Origin: Globodera rostochiensis
Taxonomy: Eukaryota; Nematoda; Chromadorea; Rhabditida; Heteroderidae
Length of the DNA: 64,000 nucleotides
NCBI GenBank assembly: GCA_018350325.1
Contig: JAEVLN010000002.1
Coordinates: 2,754,295-2,818,294, forward strand
Reading direction: 5' to 3'
Under the pieces are notes generated by a model. That model saw nothing but the letters and a program-made list of their open reading frames with translations, was not told the origin of the DNA and searched no databases. Below, in pieces: positions 12,601 through 24,626 of this stretch. How positions within the stretch are numbered: position 1 is the first letter of the stretch; every line of letters begins with the position of its first letter. The translations under genes were made by a program, and so were the position numbers.

Positions 12601-15600
12601 ACCGAGCAGCTGATGAAAGAGATGATGGCCATGTTCAGACAGCAGCAACAAAATCAAAAGCAATTCCAATGCCAACAAAACCAAAACCAACAGCAGCAAA
12701 GTTCATCGACTTGGAAAAATCAAACTTTGGTCATTTTTGAGCTTTTATTTAATTTACTTATTATGGCGAACCGTTTACTTTTAAAATTTAAAATTGAGAA
12801 AAGTCCAGTCTGCTTTTCTTCATTTTTCGCCATTTTAGCTTGCTCAACAACGCCTGCCACCGACCGTCAACAGGCAGTGGGTGCACGCCGTTGAATTAAG
12901 CGCGTATTTTGCACGCCATCCGACTGTGGTTGCGCACCGTGTGCAGGCAATCGTGCTGACGGCACCCGGTGCGGAGCCGAACTTTGTCGGACCTGCACAT
13001 CCTACACGCCTGCAGCAGTGCGCCATCGACTTGCACGCGACACAGGCAAAGGGGGCGGACGGAATGGGTAAGTAAGTGATTGGTTATTTGAGCATACTGT
13101 ATGAGTTACCGCCGCTTAATTTAAAATTTTGATATTGAAAATAATTCTTTAAATTCATTTTATTTATTACTTAAAAACAACTATATTTAAATATTTTGGG
13201 TTAAGATATATTTTTGAAATTTCAATTCGCTAATTCTTTAGACAATTAATTTTATAGGCTCCGAAAAGGGCACCGGTGGCAAAGAGCGTGCCTATGATCG
13301 GATGAAAAAACGTCGATTTGATCAAACTCCGCGCATTATTCGACAGCAAACCATGCCAAATACTTTACAATATGATGAAGTTTATTCTTATTAATTTCCA
13401 TTATATTTATATACATTTAATTTAAATAAAAAGGACGTGGATCACATTCCGGCATTTAAAATTGGCGCATGTCCCCCTTCATATTTGCCGAGAGACGAAA
13501 TGCCAAAACGGCAGACGCAATCGTTTCAACAATTATTGGAAGTGCCGACGTAACATTTTTGGAACATATTTTTAATTACCGTATTTTTCCTATTAGTAGC
13601 CCATGGGCTTCTATTTTTCAACCCTCCCTCTAGGGGGGGCTACAATTAGAGAGGGGCTTCAAATGGAGAGTGGGCTACTAATAGGAAAAATACGGTAAAT
13701 TGAATTTTAACTTTCAAATTTTAGCAGAGCCCAACAACATAAATTTTTACAGCTCCACCAGCAGCAACATTATCTTTGGTAAGCAGAAAATGCATTATTT
13801 TTTATATTTAATTTAGGAAATCTTTTACTTTTTAACCGAAAGAATTAATAATGTATCAAATTTCTTCCCGGTTTTTAATATATCAATTTTCTTCCCCAAT
13901 TTTCTTCCCGGTTTTTAATATATCAATTTTTTAATTATCAATTTTCTTCCAGGTTTTTTAATATATCAATTTTCTTCCCGGTTTTTTAATAGATCAATTT
14001 TTTAATTACAATTTTCTTCCCGGTTTTTTAATATATCAATTTTTTAATATCAATTTTCTTCCAGGTTTTTTAATATATCAATTTTTTAATTATCAATTTT
14101 CTTCCCGGTTTTTTAATATATCAATTTTCTTCCCCAATTTTCTTCCCGGTTTTTTAATATATCAATTTTCTTCCCGGTTTTTAATATATCAATTTTCTTC
14201 CCGGTTTTTTAATATATCAATTTTTTAATTTATCAATTTTCTTCCCGGTTTTTTAATATATCAATTTTCTTCCCGGTTTTTAATATATCAATTTTCTTCC
14301 CGGTTTTTTAATATATCAATTTTTTAATTTATCAATTTTCTTCCCGGTTTTTTAATATATCAATTTTCTTCCCGGTTTTTAATATATCAATTTTCTTCCC
14401 GGTTTTTTAATATAATCAATTTTTTAATTTATCAATTTTCTTCCCGGTTTTTAATATATCAATTTCTTCCCGGTTTTTAATATATCAATTTCTTCCCGGT
14501 TTTTTAATATATCAATTTTTTAATTATCAATTTTCTTCCCGGTTTTTTAATATATCAATTTTCTTCCCCAATTTTCTTCCCGGTTTTTTAATATATCAAT
14601 TTTCTTCCCGGTTTTTAATATATCAATTTTCTTCCCGGTTTTTTAATATATCAATTTTTTAATTTATCAATTTTCTTCCCGGTTTTTTAATATATCAATT
14701 TTCTTCCCGGTTTTTAATATATCAATTTTCTTCCCGGTTTTTTAATATATCAATTTTTTAATTTATCAATTTTCTTCCCGGTTTTTTAATATATCAATTT
14801 TCTTCCCGGTTTTTAATATATCAATTTTCTTCCCGGTTTTTTAATATATCAATTTTTTAATTTATCAATTTTCTTCCCGGTTTTTTAATATATCAATTTT
14901 CTTCCCGGTTTTTAATATATCAATTTTCTTCCCGGTTTTTTAATATATCAATTTTTTAATTATCAATTTTCTTCCCGGTTTTTTAATATATCAATTTTCT
15001 TCCCCAATTTTCTTCCCGGTTTTTTAATATATCAATTTTCTTCCCGGTTTTTAATATATCAATTTTCTTCCCGGTTTTTTAATATATCAATTTTTTAATT
15101 TATCAATTTTCTTCCCGGTTTTTTAATTATCAATTTTCTTCCCGGTTTTTAATATATCAATTTTCTTCCCGGTTTTTTAATATATCAATTTTTTAATTTA
15201 TCAATTTTCTTCCCGGTTTTTTAATATATCAATTTTCTTCCCGGTTTTTTAATATATCAATTTTTTTCCCGGTTTTTTAATATATCAATTTTTTAATTAT
15301 CAATTTTCTTCCAGGTTTTTTAATATATCAATTTTTTAATTATCAATTTTCTTCCCGGTTTTTTAATATATCAATTTTCTTCCCGGTTTTTTAATATATC
15401 AATTTTTTAATTATCAATTTTCTTCCCGGTTTTTTAATATATCAATTTTTAATTATCAATTTTCTTCCCGGTTTTTAATATATCAATTTTTTTTGTCGGT
15501 TTTTTAATTATCAATATTCTTCCTCATTTTGCCCACGGTCGAGACAGGTGCACTTTTCCATTGCGGAAGCCAATTTTGAGTCCATCCAATTGGGTCACGT

Positions 15601-18600
15601 GAATTTTGGAGTTGGGCGATTGGTTGGAACCGTTTTAAAGTGTCGGCCAATTTGATTGGTTGAAGGAATTGATGGGATGGAACAAATGGCCCGGCCCGGG
15701 GGCCAAATGTCGACCTTTTTATAAGAACATTTTGAGCATTTGTTAAAAACAAATGTTTTTTGTTAATTTAAAAAACAATTTTTTTATTAACCCAAATTTA
15801 AGAACTGTTTCTGAACAAATTTTTAGTTTTCTATTATTAAATTTTTAATTTTGAAAAATTATTGTTATTTAAATTATCAAAAATCCTTAAATGGTTTAGA
15901 TTAAAGTTAAAAACATTTTATTTCTTTTGTCAATTTAAAAAACACTTTTTTTATTAACCCAACTTTAAGAACTGTAACAATTTTGAATAAAAAATTAATG
16001 TTTTTTTTAGATTCTTAGTTTTCTATTATAAAATTTTTCATTTAAAAAAATTACTGTTATTTAAATTTATCAAAAATTCCTAAATAATTTTTGGTTTAGA
16101 TTAAAATTGTGACAAATAATGAAAGTGAACTTTCTGATCAAATTTTTTGCCAAAAATAAAACTTCACGGTCTCAGTCAATTTGTGCTGGTAGCATTTGTC
16201 GGTAAGGAGTAGACTCTTAAAACCCAAAAAGTTATGCATTTTTAATAATTTATTTTCTTCAAATTCCAATAAAATAATTTTAGCAGTTCACAAGACGAGG
16301 AGGCGGAGGAGGACGATGACGACATGACAGCGAGCAGTACGAGCGCGTTGGACAGTTCGTCGCTGAATGTGCCAATCCTTTTCCGCAAAAAGCTTTCGAT
16401 GTGCTCAGAGCCGGTACGAGAAACGGCCATTTTGACGGACGAAGAAGGTGATTGATATAAATTGCAAATTAAAATTAAAACTAAATTTAAATTTTATATT
16501 AATTTAATATTATTAAAGTGCTTTTAATTTCAATTTATCAGAAAGCCAAGAGGAAAGTATCACCGAGGTATTTTTTCTGAGACGACGAAGAAAGCACGCC
16601 ATGCTGAACGCGGTCATTTACCCGGAGACCAAAGTTCGTTTGCGAGCGTCCCTGAGGCACGGAAACAATTTTGAGGTGAATTTTGCTTTAATTTAAATCA
16701 CATTTTTATGCTTTCAAATTGCTTTTTTACCGCTTCAATTCAACAAATGATGTTCTCTGATCAGATGAGAACAATATTCCATCAAATTGCTTTTTACCGC
16801 TTCAATTCAACAAATTATGGATGGTCTGATCAGATCAGCTTCTTCAGGTGGTGGTGGAGCGCGTGTCCGATTGTGGCCGTGACTCGGTGGTGATGGTTTC
16901 CGAGGAGTTCATCGACAAGCGCGTTCTGATCCGTTCCGGAGCCCCCGTCCGGCACTCCACCGTCATGGAAGAGATGGAAAGCAGTGACGAAGGTGCAATT
17001 GAGAAGCGAAAAAATTGCTAACGCTTAAAAACTGAACGAAAATGCCTCCTCTATCAGGCAGGGTTGGCACAAAAGTTAATTTTTGTCACTTTGTCCAAAA
17101 GTTTATTTTGGCACTCTGTCCATATTCCATATCCTTCAAGTGCCATTTGTCGTTTGAATTACTTAATATTTTACTTTGCTCTTTTTAAATAAATGTTTTT
17201 GTATAAAATACATTATTAATGCACCAACGCACAATTTGCTGCTTTTTTGTATGAAATGCATCCACCAATGCAAAAAAGTTTAATCATAAAATCATTTAAT
17301 TAATTTAATATCTAATAATATTTTTTGATAGAAATTTGGCTTTAAATTAAAATATTTAAATTATTTTACTTGTTAAATTTAAACTTTTTATGTGTATGTG
17401 TAAATAAAAGTGCCGTGTCCGCTTAGCTTAGTTTGAATGAATGAAATTGGATTTATATTTAAAAAAAAGGTAAAACTCTAAAACAGATATTTTTATTTTT
17501 AAGGATTTCCAACTTCTTCGCCCGGAATGCTTGTCGATGCACACACCAAAATGGCAATTTCGATAAGTGCGCGCAGTGATCGGGACTCAGTGCATGCTTT
17601 TCTGGAGCAAATTCCATGTGGACAAATTGGTTTAAAAGTTCAGGTAAATTAAATATTTTGTAATCTCTTGAATATTAAAAAATAAATAAATTAATTGAAA
17701 GATAAATTAAGGAATTCTTAAAAAATGTGCACATTTTTAGGCTCCGTCCACACCATCGCCCACAATGGCTCCGGATCAAAGAAGTGGCCAAAGTGTGGGC
17801 ATGGCAAACTCTCTGGAGTGGAGGGACAGCGTTTTTAGAGATGTAACGCAAAAACCGAACAAAATCTTTAAACAAATTAATCATCAATTAGCAATCATTA
17901 GCAATAAATTTACCTACTTCAGATAAAAGTCAGCGAGGGCGTTGCTGATCTTGAGAATTCGTCAAGATCACTGCGCTCCTCTCGGCGGTCATCTCAAAAG
18001 TCGCTTTTAATGATTCATGACGGCATGGAAGAGGTTGAGGACATTCCGGCCTACGTTATTAAGGCATTTCTTTAAATATTAAATAAAATAATTTAATTAA
18101 ATTTAATTTGATCATCGCACTTTTCCCTTATTAATTAAAATACAATTCAAATTTAAGATGGGCTCAACAGCGTCAATAACCTGCGAGCTTAACAACGATT
18201 GCGTTGAGCTTAATTCCAAAATTGAGGTCCAAATTGTAAGTTTTATTATTTAAATTAAAAATTTTCAGTGGTTTCGTGGCCAAAATGAGCAAATTGTTCC
18301 GCTTGGCAACAAATTTGAGCGCATTCGGGAAGATTGGACGGAGCTTTTGGTGATTTCGGATGTGCAGCCAGAAGATGGGCAATTATATTCGGTCAAAATC
18401 AATGGAGAGGTCAACAAATTTTTTATCAAAATTAATTTGAATTATAAAATCAAAAATTTAAATTAATTTTAATTTTTTCGATTCTAGCTTTACCCTGTCG
18501 CATATTTGATCGTTGAAGAGCATCGCGACGATGACGAAATGGAAGGCTCAACTCCGTCGGGCCAGACCGTTGTTGGCTTGTGGCCCGAGCCACAATTTCT

Positions 18601-19734
18601 TACGGCACCCCAAACCCAGTAAAATGATTAATTACATAATTAATAAATGTAATTATTATCATTTAATTTTTAGATTTGTTCTCCAATGCGAAACGGCAAT
18701 TATTTCAGTGCAAATGAATCGCGCCAATTTGAACGTCATTTGGCATAAAGATGGCCAACTTTTGGACGCCAAATCGGACGAAAAATGTGCGGACGGTCGT
18801 CCACGGATTTGGATGGAAAGTACGACGACCGGATGGTACAGGTGGCAGCAGATTTAATGATTTTGTGTTTAATTTTAAATTTTTAATATTTGTTAAATTT
18901 AAGAATAATCGTCAACGATGTCCAATTTTCTGACCAAGGCTATTATTTTGCACAACTTGCAGAACGCCAAACCAATGTTCAGCTAATTGTTGAAGGTCAA
19001 ATTGAACAATTAACGCTAATTTGATCAAATTATAAATTTTAGAGCGAATTGACGAGCGCGAAGTGCAAGTGTCGTCAGCGGAAACGGACGACGAGGAGCT
19101 CGGAGACTATTTGGTCCCGTTGGGATCCACAGCGACAATCGCATGCGAAGTTATTTTTAGAGAAAAAAAAGACAATTTAAATTATAAATATTAATGTTAT
19201 TTTAAAACTTTTAGCTCGAAAATGTCAGTTTTGGCTATGAATTGCATTGGCAACGCAACCATAAAGTAATTAATGTTATTGTATTACTAAATACTTTTGA
19301 ATTGCCCATTTAAGGATTTGGACGATCGAATTGCCTCCGGGGATGGCAAATTTGAACATGTCGTGAATAAGACGAAGCATTATTTGATCATTCATAATGC
19401 TCAGCCTGATGATTCTGGTCAATTTTTTCCCCCCAAAAAATTCTTCTACTAAAAAGTCAACCTTTTTGAAATTAGAAAAATCTGAAAATACAAAGAAACA
19501 AATTCCGGTTTTATAATTTTAAATATTGATCATTTCCAATGTTTAGGCGTTTATTGTGTACGATTAGGGGACGCAATGTTCAAGGTGGCCCAGATCACAA
19601 TCTCCGGCGAGTTCGGCCAACAAAACCTTTCCGGAAGCCGACTTCGGCGCATCTCCAGTCAGTCGCTGAACCGTCTTGAAAAGGACGCGCAGACGAAGGC
19701 AAAACAGAAGGCGAAATCTCCGCAACGCGGCTGA
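6675..19734 (+). CDS. Large multi-exon protein: Gln-rich/coiled-coil N-terminal half, three C-terminal Ig domains
   Basis: About 30 exons can be chained in frame from the ATG at 6675 to TGA at 19732. The N-terminal half is low-complexity and Gln/Pro/Ser-rich. Around 11270-12680 come basic, heptad-rich segments (ALTDVQREQAAARAYSKR, KTVHELLKRISGEIETIH, RREAEKASQIQNKKRTEQL). Exons at 16285-17000 encode acidic and Arg-rich linkers. From about 18050 three Ig domains follow, each with a cysteine, the core tryptophan and a D-x-G-x-Y-type motif: TASITCEL...IWFRG...EDGQLYSV; LQCETA...VIWHKDG...SDQGYYFA; TATIACE...LHWQRN...DDSGVYCV. This suggests a cytoskeletal or muscle-type I-set Ig protein (no signal peptide is visible). 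I cannot name an orthologue. It could be two genes split at the satellite intron (13800-16280). Confidence 0.65.
8725..8894. mobile_element. hAT-type MITE, CCGGGATC theme (intronic)
   Basis: Starts TAGAGTTGATCGG and ends CCGACCATCTA, with CTTAAAT-like flanks on both sides. The interior is CCGGGATCGGGATT repeats first in one orientation, then in the other. It is a relative of the element at 31268 and sits in an intron of the Ig-domain gene. Confidence 0.75.
9186..9497. repeat. Tandem repeat, about 31-bp unit, about 10 copies (intronic)
   Basis: The unit contains GTTCAAGTCTTGAAGAAAAT followed by CCCGACATTATT, with variants (TGCCGACATT, CCCGAAATT). It ends a few bases before the TTTTCAG acceptor of the next exon of the Ig-domain gene. 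CAAGTCTTG is close to a palindrome. Confidence 0.85.
13577..13697. mobile_element. TA-flanked hairpin MITE (intronic)
   Basis: A 27-base perfect terminal inverted repeat beginning TACCGTATTTTTCCTATTAG and continuing to AGCCCA. The loop is short and GC-rich (CCCTCCCTCTAGGGGGGG). The ends read TA...TA, as expected of Tc1/mariner-type MITEs. The element at 36771 starts with the same TACCGTAT. Confidence 0.8.
13858..15532. repeat. AT-rich satellite with about 99-bp higher-order unit
   Basis: The basic unit of 27-28 bases is TTTTCTTCCCGG + TTTTTTAATATATCAA. Three such units plus a 16-base spacer TTTTTTAATTTATCAA make a higher-order repeat of about 99 bases. The spacers recur near 14221, 14320, 14420, then 14653, 14752, 14850, then 15088 and 15187. 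The array lies in an intron of the Ig-domain gene and contains essentially one GC-rich word, CTTCCCGG, per unit. Confidence 0.9.
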
Positions 19735-20060
19735 CCTTTTTAATTTTGCAAATTAAATTCACGTCGCGCATTTAAATTTTATAAATAAAATTATGCTTTA
19801 AATGCAAAATAATAATGTTTGATTGATCGCAGCTTTGGAGTTTTTATTTGAATTTATTGCCAATATTACTTTTTTTTTGCTTTCAAAGTTGGAAATTTAA
19901 ATTGGTAAAATGCAAAAAATGGATTAATAAAATGCTTTTGGCACAAAATATTCATAGAGTCAGTTCAAATCATCCTGTTGTTTAATTGGGAATGCCATCA
20001 ATTTATTGTCAATAATCATAAAAAATAAATAAATAAATATAGAATTACGCAAGTTATCAG
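19735..20060. other. Convergent 3' intergenic
   Basis: AT-rich DNA between the 3' ends of the plus-strand Ig-domain gene and the minus-strand receptor gene. It has several AATAAA polyadenylation-like words and no ORF of note. Confidence 0.5.
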
Positions 20061-21995
20061 TTAGTTGTTATTCAGTGCAACACGAACGATGTTCATCGAA
20101 TGTGGCGGCCCCACGGCACTTTGGCTGCCATTCCCTCTCCACACAAACACTGCCCGTCCAAAAAGTTCATCAAAAGCTTTGCGATATTCCGTACTAAAAG
20201 AAAAGCCAACTCAATTTATATATTTAAATAAAACTATTTTTTAGTAAATTCCCTTAAAATAATTTCAATTTTTAGATTGAAATGAAATGCTTAAAAGTGT
20301 TATGACGGGATGACATTTTTAGGCACTTTAGTAAATTCCCTTGAAATAATTTCAATTTTTAAATTGAAATGAAATGCTTAAAAGTGTTATGACGGGATGA
20401 CATTTTTAGGCACTTTAGTAAATTCCCTTGAAATAATTTCAATTTTTAAATTGAAATGAAATGCTTAAAAGTGTTATGACGGGATGACATTTTTAGGCAC
20501 TTTAGTAAATTCCCTTGAAATAATTTCAATTTTTAAATTGAAATGAAATGCTTAAAAGTGTTATGACGGGATGGCATTTTTAGGCACTAAAACGCAAAAT
20601 AGACACAAAAAACTAATGGTCCAAAAGTACTAACTTTCTCCATCATAAAATATGTAATTTAAAAATAATTGCACAAATAAATAAATAATTAAATAAATAA
20701 ATAATTTACCTTAGCAAATAAAGCAGCGGTGCGTTTAGCGCCCCGGTCAAATCGGTGGCCAAATGCAGCAAATACGAGGCGAACACGGACTGCACATTGT
20801 TGAGGCCAAAAGTCGGCAACAAAATCAAAAAAATGGCATTCAAAAAGTATCCGACAGAAACCAGCAAAACAATGGAGGCCAACGAATTGAACAGACGGCG
20901 CGTGTAGTCGGCCTCCGCTGAATGGCCCCCGGGGGGGGGGAAGTTGGCATTTTTGGAAATTTGGCATTTTTAAATTCCAAAATTGAATTTACGTTTTATT
21001 TCATTGTTCGTAAATTTACGAATTCGAATGAGCGCCCAAATGGCCAAATAACAAAATAATGTAAGCCCCGTGAAAATCATTGCGTTGTAAAAGAGTTGTC
21101 GGCCAACACTTCCCACGTAAAGGTCGCTCAACGAACACGAGACCATTCCAAAATTAATCAATTAAATATATTTATTAATTATTTTAAAATCATTTTAATT
21201 AATTTTTGTTTATTTGCTACCGGTCACTCGTTTGAAGTACGTTCGTTAGGAATAGAAGCCAAACTGCGTATGAAGCATAGGCAAAGCATGAACAAATTAA
21301 GACGAACAAATAAATCTTTGGGTTGGCCATTGCGCTCCTAAAATTGAATAATTAAAATTAAAATTTAAAAAAAAAAAAATTCTTGGCAATTTTTTTACCA
21401 AACCGGTGCAGCAACGCTAAGCAAACGGTCAATGCCAACAGAAAGCATGGCGCCAAGCAGCAAATTGATGCCAATTGCTGGGAGAATTTGAATCCAAAAG
21501 CAATTGCTAATTGGGATAAAATTGGTCCCGCTAGCCACGATCTTAATTAAGCACAAGACTTTTTTGTAATCGATAATAAAAAAAAATTTAATTTTTACAA
21601 AAAATGGCGGAATATTTGTTGAAAAAGTGGCTATGGAGCAAACGGCGTCAAACCCGATCAAAATGTTGCAACGACCGCGAAGGCGTCTAAATTTGTTTTT
21701 AAGAAATTTAACGAATTTAAAATGCTTAAAATTAATTAAATTTAATTTTAAATTAATACTTGCTACGAATGGTGACAAAAAGAAGTGCGACGTTAAAACC
21801 AATGCAGGCAATTGCCAACATAAAGCGTAGCGTGCCAAACAGAACCAATTCCGGGTAGAAACCGGAATTTTTGTAGACTTCATAAAACTTAAATAATGGC
21901 ATTTTAATGTTATTTAAAATAAAGATCATTTTAATTAGACTTTTTTGCCCTTTTAAACTTACGCTTGGATCTGCTGAAAGTGAAGCAACGTTCAT
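20061..21995 (-). CDS. Srsx-like nematode chemoreceptor (7TM)
   Basis: Minus-strand exons give a 7TM receptor. The start is MNVASLSADPS (21995). TM1 is RFMLAIACIGFNVALLFVTI, followed by RCNILIGFDAVCSIATF, LPAIGINLLLGAMLSVGIDRL (the Srsx-type IGIDRL region), a TM4 exon with ICSCFAYASYAVWLLF, a TM5 exon with IFTGLTLFCYLAIW, a TM6-7 exon with ADYTRRLFNSLASIVLLVSV, and a cytoplasmic tail starting TEYRKAFDELFG. It is a diverged paralogue of the two genes at 24627 and 28995. One anomaly: the exon beginning VSCSLSDLYVGSVG has no AG acceptor where the paralogues have CATAG, so the gene may be defective or use a non-canonical site. An extra stretch near 21540-21600 is probably a short intron. Confidence 0.75.
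20242..20590. repeat. Tandem repeat, 87-bp unit, 4 copies (intronic)
   Basis: Copies start at about 20242, 20329, 20416 and 20503. Each carries TTAGTAAATTCCCTTGAAAT and TTATGACGGGATGACATTTT. It includes the near-palindrome ATTTCAATTTTTAAATTGAAAT. It sits in the last intron of the Srsx-like gene. Confidence 0.9.
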
Positions 21996-23808
21996 TTGAA
22001 AGTTGGGGGACGAGAAACTTCAATTATCAAAATTTTCAAAAACTCTGAAATTGATCTTTGAGTATTAAAATTGATCAGTTCGTTTTTATGATTGTAGGGA
22101 CAGGACGCGAAGGTTTAACAACATTATCATTTCATAAAAGCAATTTAATTAAGACATATTTAGGTAATAAACCAAAGAATTATGCAATTATTTTTGTGAT
22201 TAAATTGGTAATTGCAATTGATAAAATGGAAAAAGTGCTGAAGGAGGCGGGCGATTCCGGAATATTAATTTTTTAGGGATCATAAACCAAATAAAATTCA
22301 TTTAAATAATAAATGAAAGTAAAAATATCAAAAAAAAAAACTAATTTTATTTAAAATTAATTGTCCAAAAGATAATAATTCTTGGCGCTGTATCCTAATG
22401 AAAAATTGGTATTTTAATATAAAGCAGATGTGAGGGGAATAATATGTACAAAATTCACATTATTTATAGAGAATAAATGTGTCGACGGGGGGGGGGGAGG
22501 GATTTGATGAGGAACATAAATTATGCTAATAATATTCGTCCTGTCACGGTCCAACTAAAAGCATCCATTTGGTCACCGAAAGGGTCCCCCAATTATTCTC
22601 TGAATTACTTTAAAAATTTAAAAAAACTTTCGGGACATCAAAAAAAAAGGTACAGTTGTCCTAATCTAAATGAAACAATTTATAATTTAAAATATTTAAT
22701 ATTGTATAATTGTATATTGCGTTGTTCGTTTCAAAAAAATAAAAAAATTTAGATTTTATTGGCTTAATTTAAACACAAATTTATAATGTCAAGAAAATGT
22801 CCAAAGCTTTTACCTAAATTACTTAAAATGTGTCGAAGACAAAGACGACAAAATGGCGCCATGGGAATGAAAATTGGCAATTCACACCAAACCAGATACA
22901 TTTTTGTCGTTAATAAGAAATTGTGCTTAATTCGTTTTTTTGACAATTTGTCTTTTAGATAAATTTCGTGAGAATTTTCAAATATAAAATACCAAGAAAT
23001 AATTGTCATTATTTTTATGCTTTTTTCGTTGATTAATATTAATTTATTAAAAGAACTGTGACGTTTCATTTGTATCCCAGACTTTGTTCAATTTCGAATA
23101 AAACCCACACAATTAGTTAGCAGAAATTTGTCCAAAAATTATTTCCAAAAATGCTTTTTTGTTCACTAAAATTGTTAAAGTTTTGATAGACCAAAAAATA
23201 AAAAAACGATTTATTGCATTTAACAAAATTTTAGAATAAAAAATGATGAATTTTCTTTTGCAATTGAAGTGCACCAAAATGCCTTTGTTTGTTTGCCAAA
23301 AGCGTTGCCAATGAGCAGCATCCAAAGGCCAATTCCGCAATTCCGGCCTAAATTAATTCCAAACATCGCTTGTTTAGAGTCAAAGTCATTCGATATCCGG
23401 CGGCGGCTATTGGCATTTTATTTTGAAAAAAAAAAAAAGAATTCTGAGAAAAAAAGATGCTTTTAGCAAGAAAATTTACTTATCATTTAGGTATATACTC
23501 TGAGCTCAGGGGTTCGTTAGGCTTACGCTTAAGCCACCCAGACGTGGGCTTCGCGGAGTCGATTGGCATATAATTTGTATAATGTTTTGATCCAAAAAAT
23601 TAAAAAGAAAATGCAAATAAATAAAAAAGGACAAAAATAAAAAAGCTCAGGGTGGCTAGGCCTAAGCCTAGCGAACTCCTAAGTGCGAAAATATTAACCC
23701 TGGAAAAAACAAAAATAATTCATAGACTTTGCCGGCGCAAAAGATTGAGCACCTTCAAAATTCTTTAAATTTCAAAACATTTTTGGGGCAAAATGTCCGG
23801 ACGGACGG
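21996..23808. other. Intergenic with no supported gene
   Basis: AT-rich. A G10 run lies near 22487. Minus-strand frames at 22764-23069 and 23113-23340 are open for 100 and 75 codons, but I can neither splice nor recognise them. A TTAGGC-type repeat begins near 23515. Confidence 0.4.
23515..23700. repeat. TTAGGC-type dispersed repeat
   Basis: Carries GGGGTTCGTTAGGCTTACGC, TTAAGCCACCC, then about 70 bases later an inverted counterpart (GGGTGGCTAGGCCTAAGCCT, AGCGAACTCC). It shares the words GGGTTCGTTAGGCTTA and AAGCCACCC with the repeats at 44690 and 55945. Confidence 0.6.
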
Positions 23809-24306
23809 ATGAAAAGCTCTAAAAGACCGAAGCTGCAAAAGCAACTGAATGAACTGCTCGAACTTATGTATAAGAATTTGCTGATATTTGTAAATTAAAT
23901 TAATTGTATTTTTGTGGAAATAGTTCACCGACAGACACTTGCTCGGTCATATGCAATTTAATCCGAAAAAGTAAAGGAAGAAAATGATTGAACACATCCA
24001 TTTAATCTTTCTGTTTTGTTTATAAAAATATAAATTGACATTTTAATATTTTTTTTGAATAAATTTCTTTGATTATTTTTGAGCGACTATTTCGTTTTTG
24101 ACAAACGTCGCGCGACTTATGAAACTGGTTTGGTAGAGAATCGAATAATTCATCTCCAAAATGTGCAATTTGGTCCAAATTGCACTGATGAGAGCCGGAC
24201 ACTTTGTTTGTTTGCCTTTCAAAAAAAAATTCTTTTTTTTAAAAATGAAAATGACGAATGCGAATGTTTTTTCGCAACGAATGTTTGCTTAAAATATTTA
24301 TTATAA
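23809..24306 (+). CDS. Unknown three-exon small protein
   Basis: Exon 1 (MKSSKRPKLQKQLNELLELM, 23809 to about 23890), exon 2 (FTDRHLLGHMQFNPK, after GGAAATAG) and exon 3 (DYFVFDKRRATYETGLVEN to a stop at 24306) join in frame through GTAAAT and GTAAAG donors. The acceptor of exon 3 (TTTTTGAG) is weak. The product of about 115 residues is basic and helical at the N-terminus. Not recognised. It ends just outside the left arm of the large inverted duplication. Confidence 0.4.
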
Positions 24307-24626
24307 TTTCAATTAATGAACACACATTTACTACTAATCTCCTTGTTGAAAATTGTAAAATTCAAAATAAAAATTATAGCTAATTTACTGAAATTACACA
24401 AATTGATACATTTGCACATTGGTTTTTTGAGTTGAAAAAACAAGAATATGATGATGACCTCCATTTTGTCGAATTGCAAAAATTTGTGACTGAATCTTTT
24501 CAAAAATAAAATGAAACTGGTCGGTATCGACGCTAAACCGATTTTTACCGATTTAATTTTGGAAAACGGAAGTGCCTAAAAACTTTTTCCAAAACCAAAT
24601 AAATTTTAAATGTAAGTCAAGGCCAT

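Noticed and set aside
22764..23340. Two minus-strand frames (100 and 75 codons).
   Set aside because: AT-driven Lys/Ile/Phe composition; cannot be spliced together or matched to the receptor family.
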